This document shows positions 7,166 to 7,172 of a stretch of DNA of 7,172 nt, piece by piece. The DNA is from Halobacteria archaeon (lineage in GTDB: Archaea; Halobacteriota; Syntropharchaeia; Alkanophagales; Methanospirareceae). Both the position numbers and the translations under genes were made by a program. The DNA lies in the NCBI GenBank assembly GCA_029932715.1, contig JAOZPO010000072.1:1-7172 (forward strand), in the 5' to 3' direction. Every line of letters begins with the position of its first letter. Within the stretch, counting starts at the first letter, position 1. The notes below the pieces were generated by a model. It was not told the origin of the DNA. It did not search any database and saw nothing but the letters and a program-made list of their open reading frames with translations.

Positions 7166-7172
7166 CTATGAG

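Noticed and set aside
1..7172. CRISPR array, tRNA/rRNA gene, insertion sequence or phage-defence operon
   Set aside because: I saw no regularly spaced repeats, no cloverleaf or rRNA-like segment, no transposase frame or terminal inverted repeats, and no defence gene set. The helicase and the HKD enzyme alone, in separate transcription units, do not make a defence system.

Overview
This window looks like an ordinary piece of an archaeal chromosome. It holds a selenophosphate-synthetase/HypE-like protein of the kind carried by methanogens, an archaeal Upf1/IGHMBP2-type helicase, an NcsA/TtuA tRNA thiolase with terminal zinc fingers, and remnants of archaeal-type P-loop ATPases. TTTATAT-like TATA boxes lie upstream of the genes. 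A methanogen or methane-oxidising relative (Methanomicrobia, ANME-type or Syntrophoarchaeum-type) is the best guess. That lineage is inferred from family content, not proven.

Positions 1-445 (plus strand) hold a decayed pair of archaeal ATPase genes. The window opens on the last 19 codons of one copy. A second copy begins at 105 with a good ribosome binding site and an intact Walker A motif. It has lost most of its body and is broken by a frameshift and stop codons. Its C-terminal tail is still readable out of frame up to 445 and matches the tail of the first copy. Positions 446-617 are a convergent intergenic gap with no supported gene.

Positions 618-4126 (minus strand) carry the AIR-synthase-related protein (618-1967, own promoter) and, upstream of it in transcription order, the superfamily 1 helicase (2117-4126). 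The 149-bp gap and a TATA box in front of the AIR-synthase gene suggest separate transcription.

Positions 4127-4213 separate the helicase from the divergent tRNA thiolase (4214-5125, plus). A single self-complementary TATATA near the middle could serve both genes.

Positions 5234-7015 (minus) encode a predicted surface-anchored protein: signal or membrane segment, lamin-tail domain, two complete HKD (phospholipase D/nuclease) motifs and a C-terminal membrane helix. It converges on the thiolase across a 108-bp gap. The last 157 bp hold its likely promoter and a strong TATA-like box pointing out of the window.

The genes do not form one pathway: tRNA modification, nucleic-acid unwinding, an orphan PurM-like enzyme and a surface nuclease or lipase sit side by side. 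I see no convincing new multi-gene system. The best-supported unusual observation is the ATPase gene pair with in-window evidence of decay.
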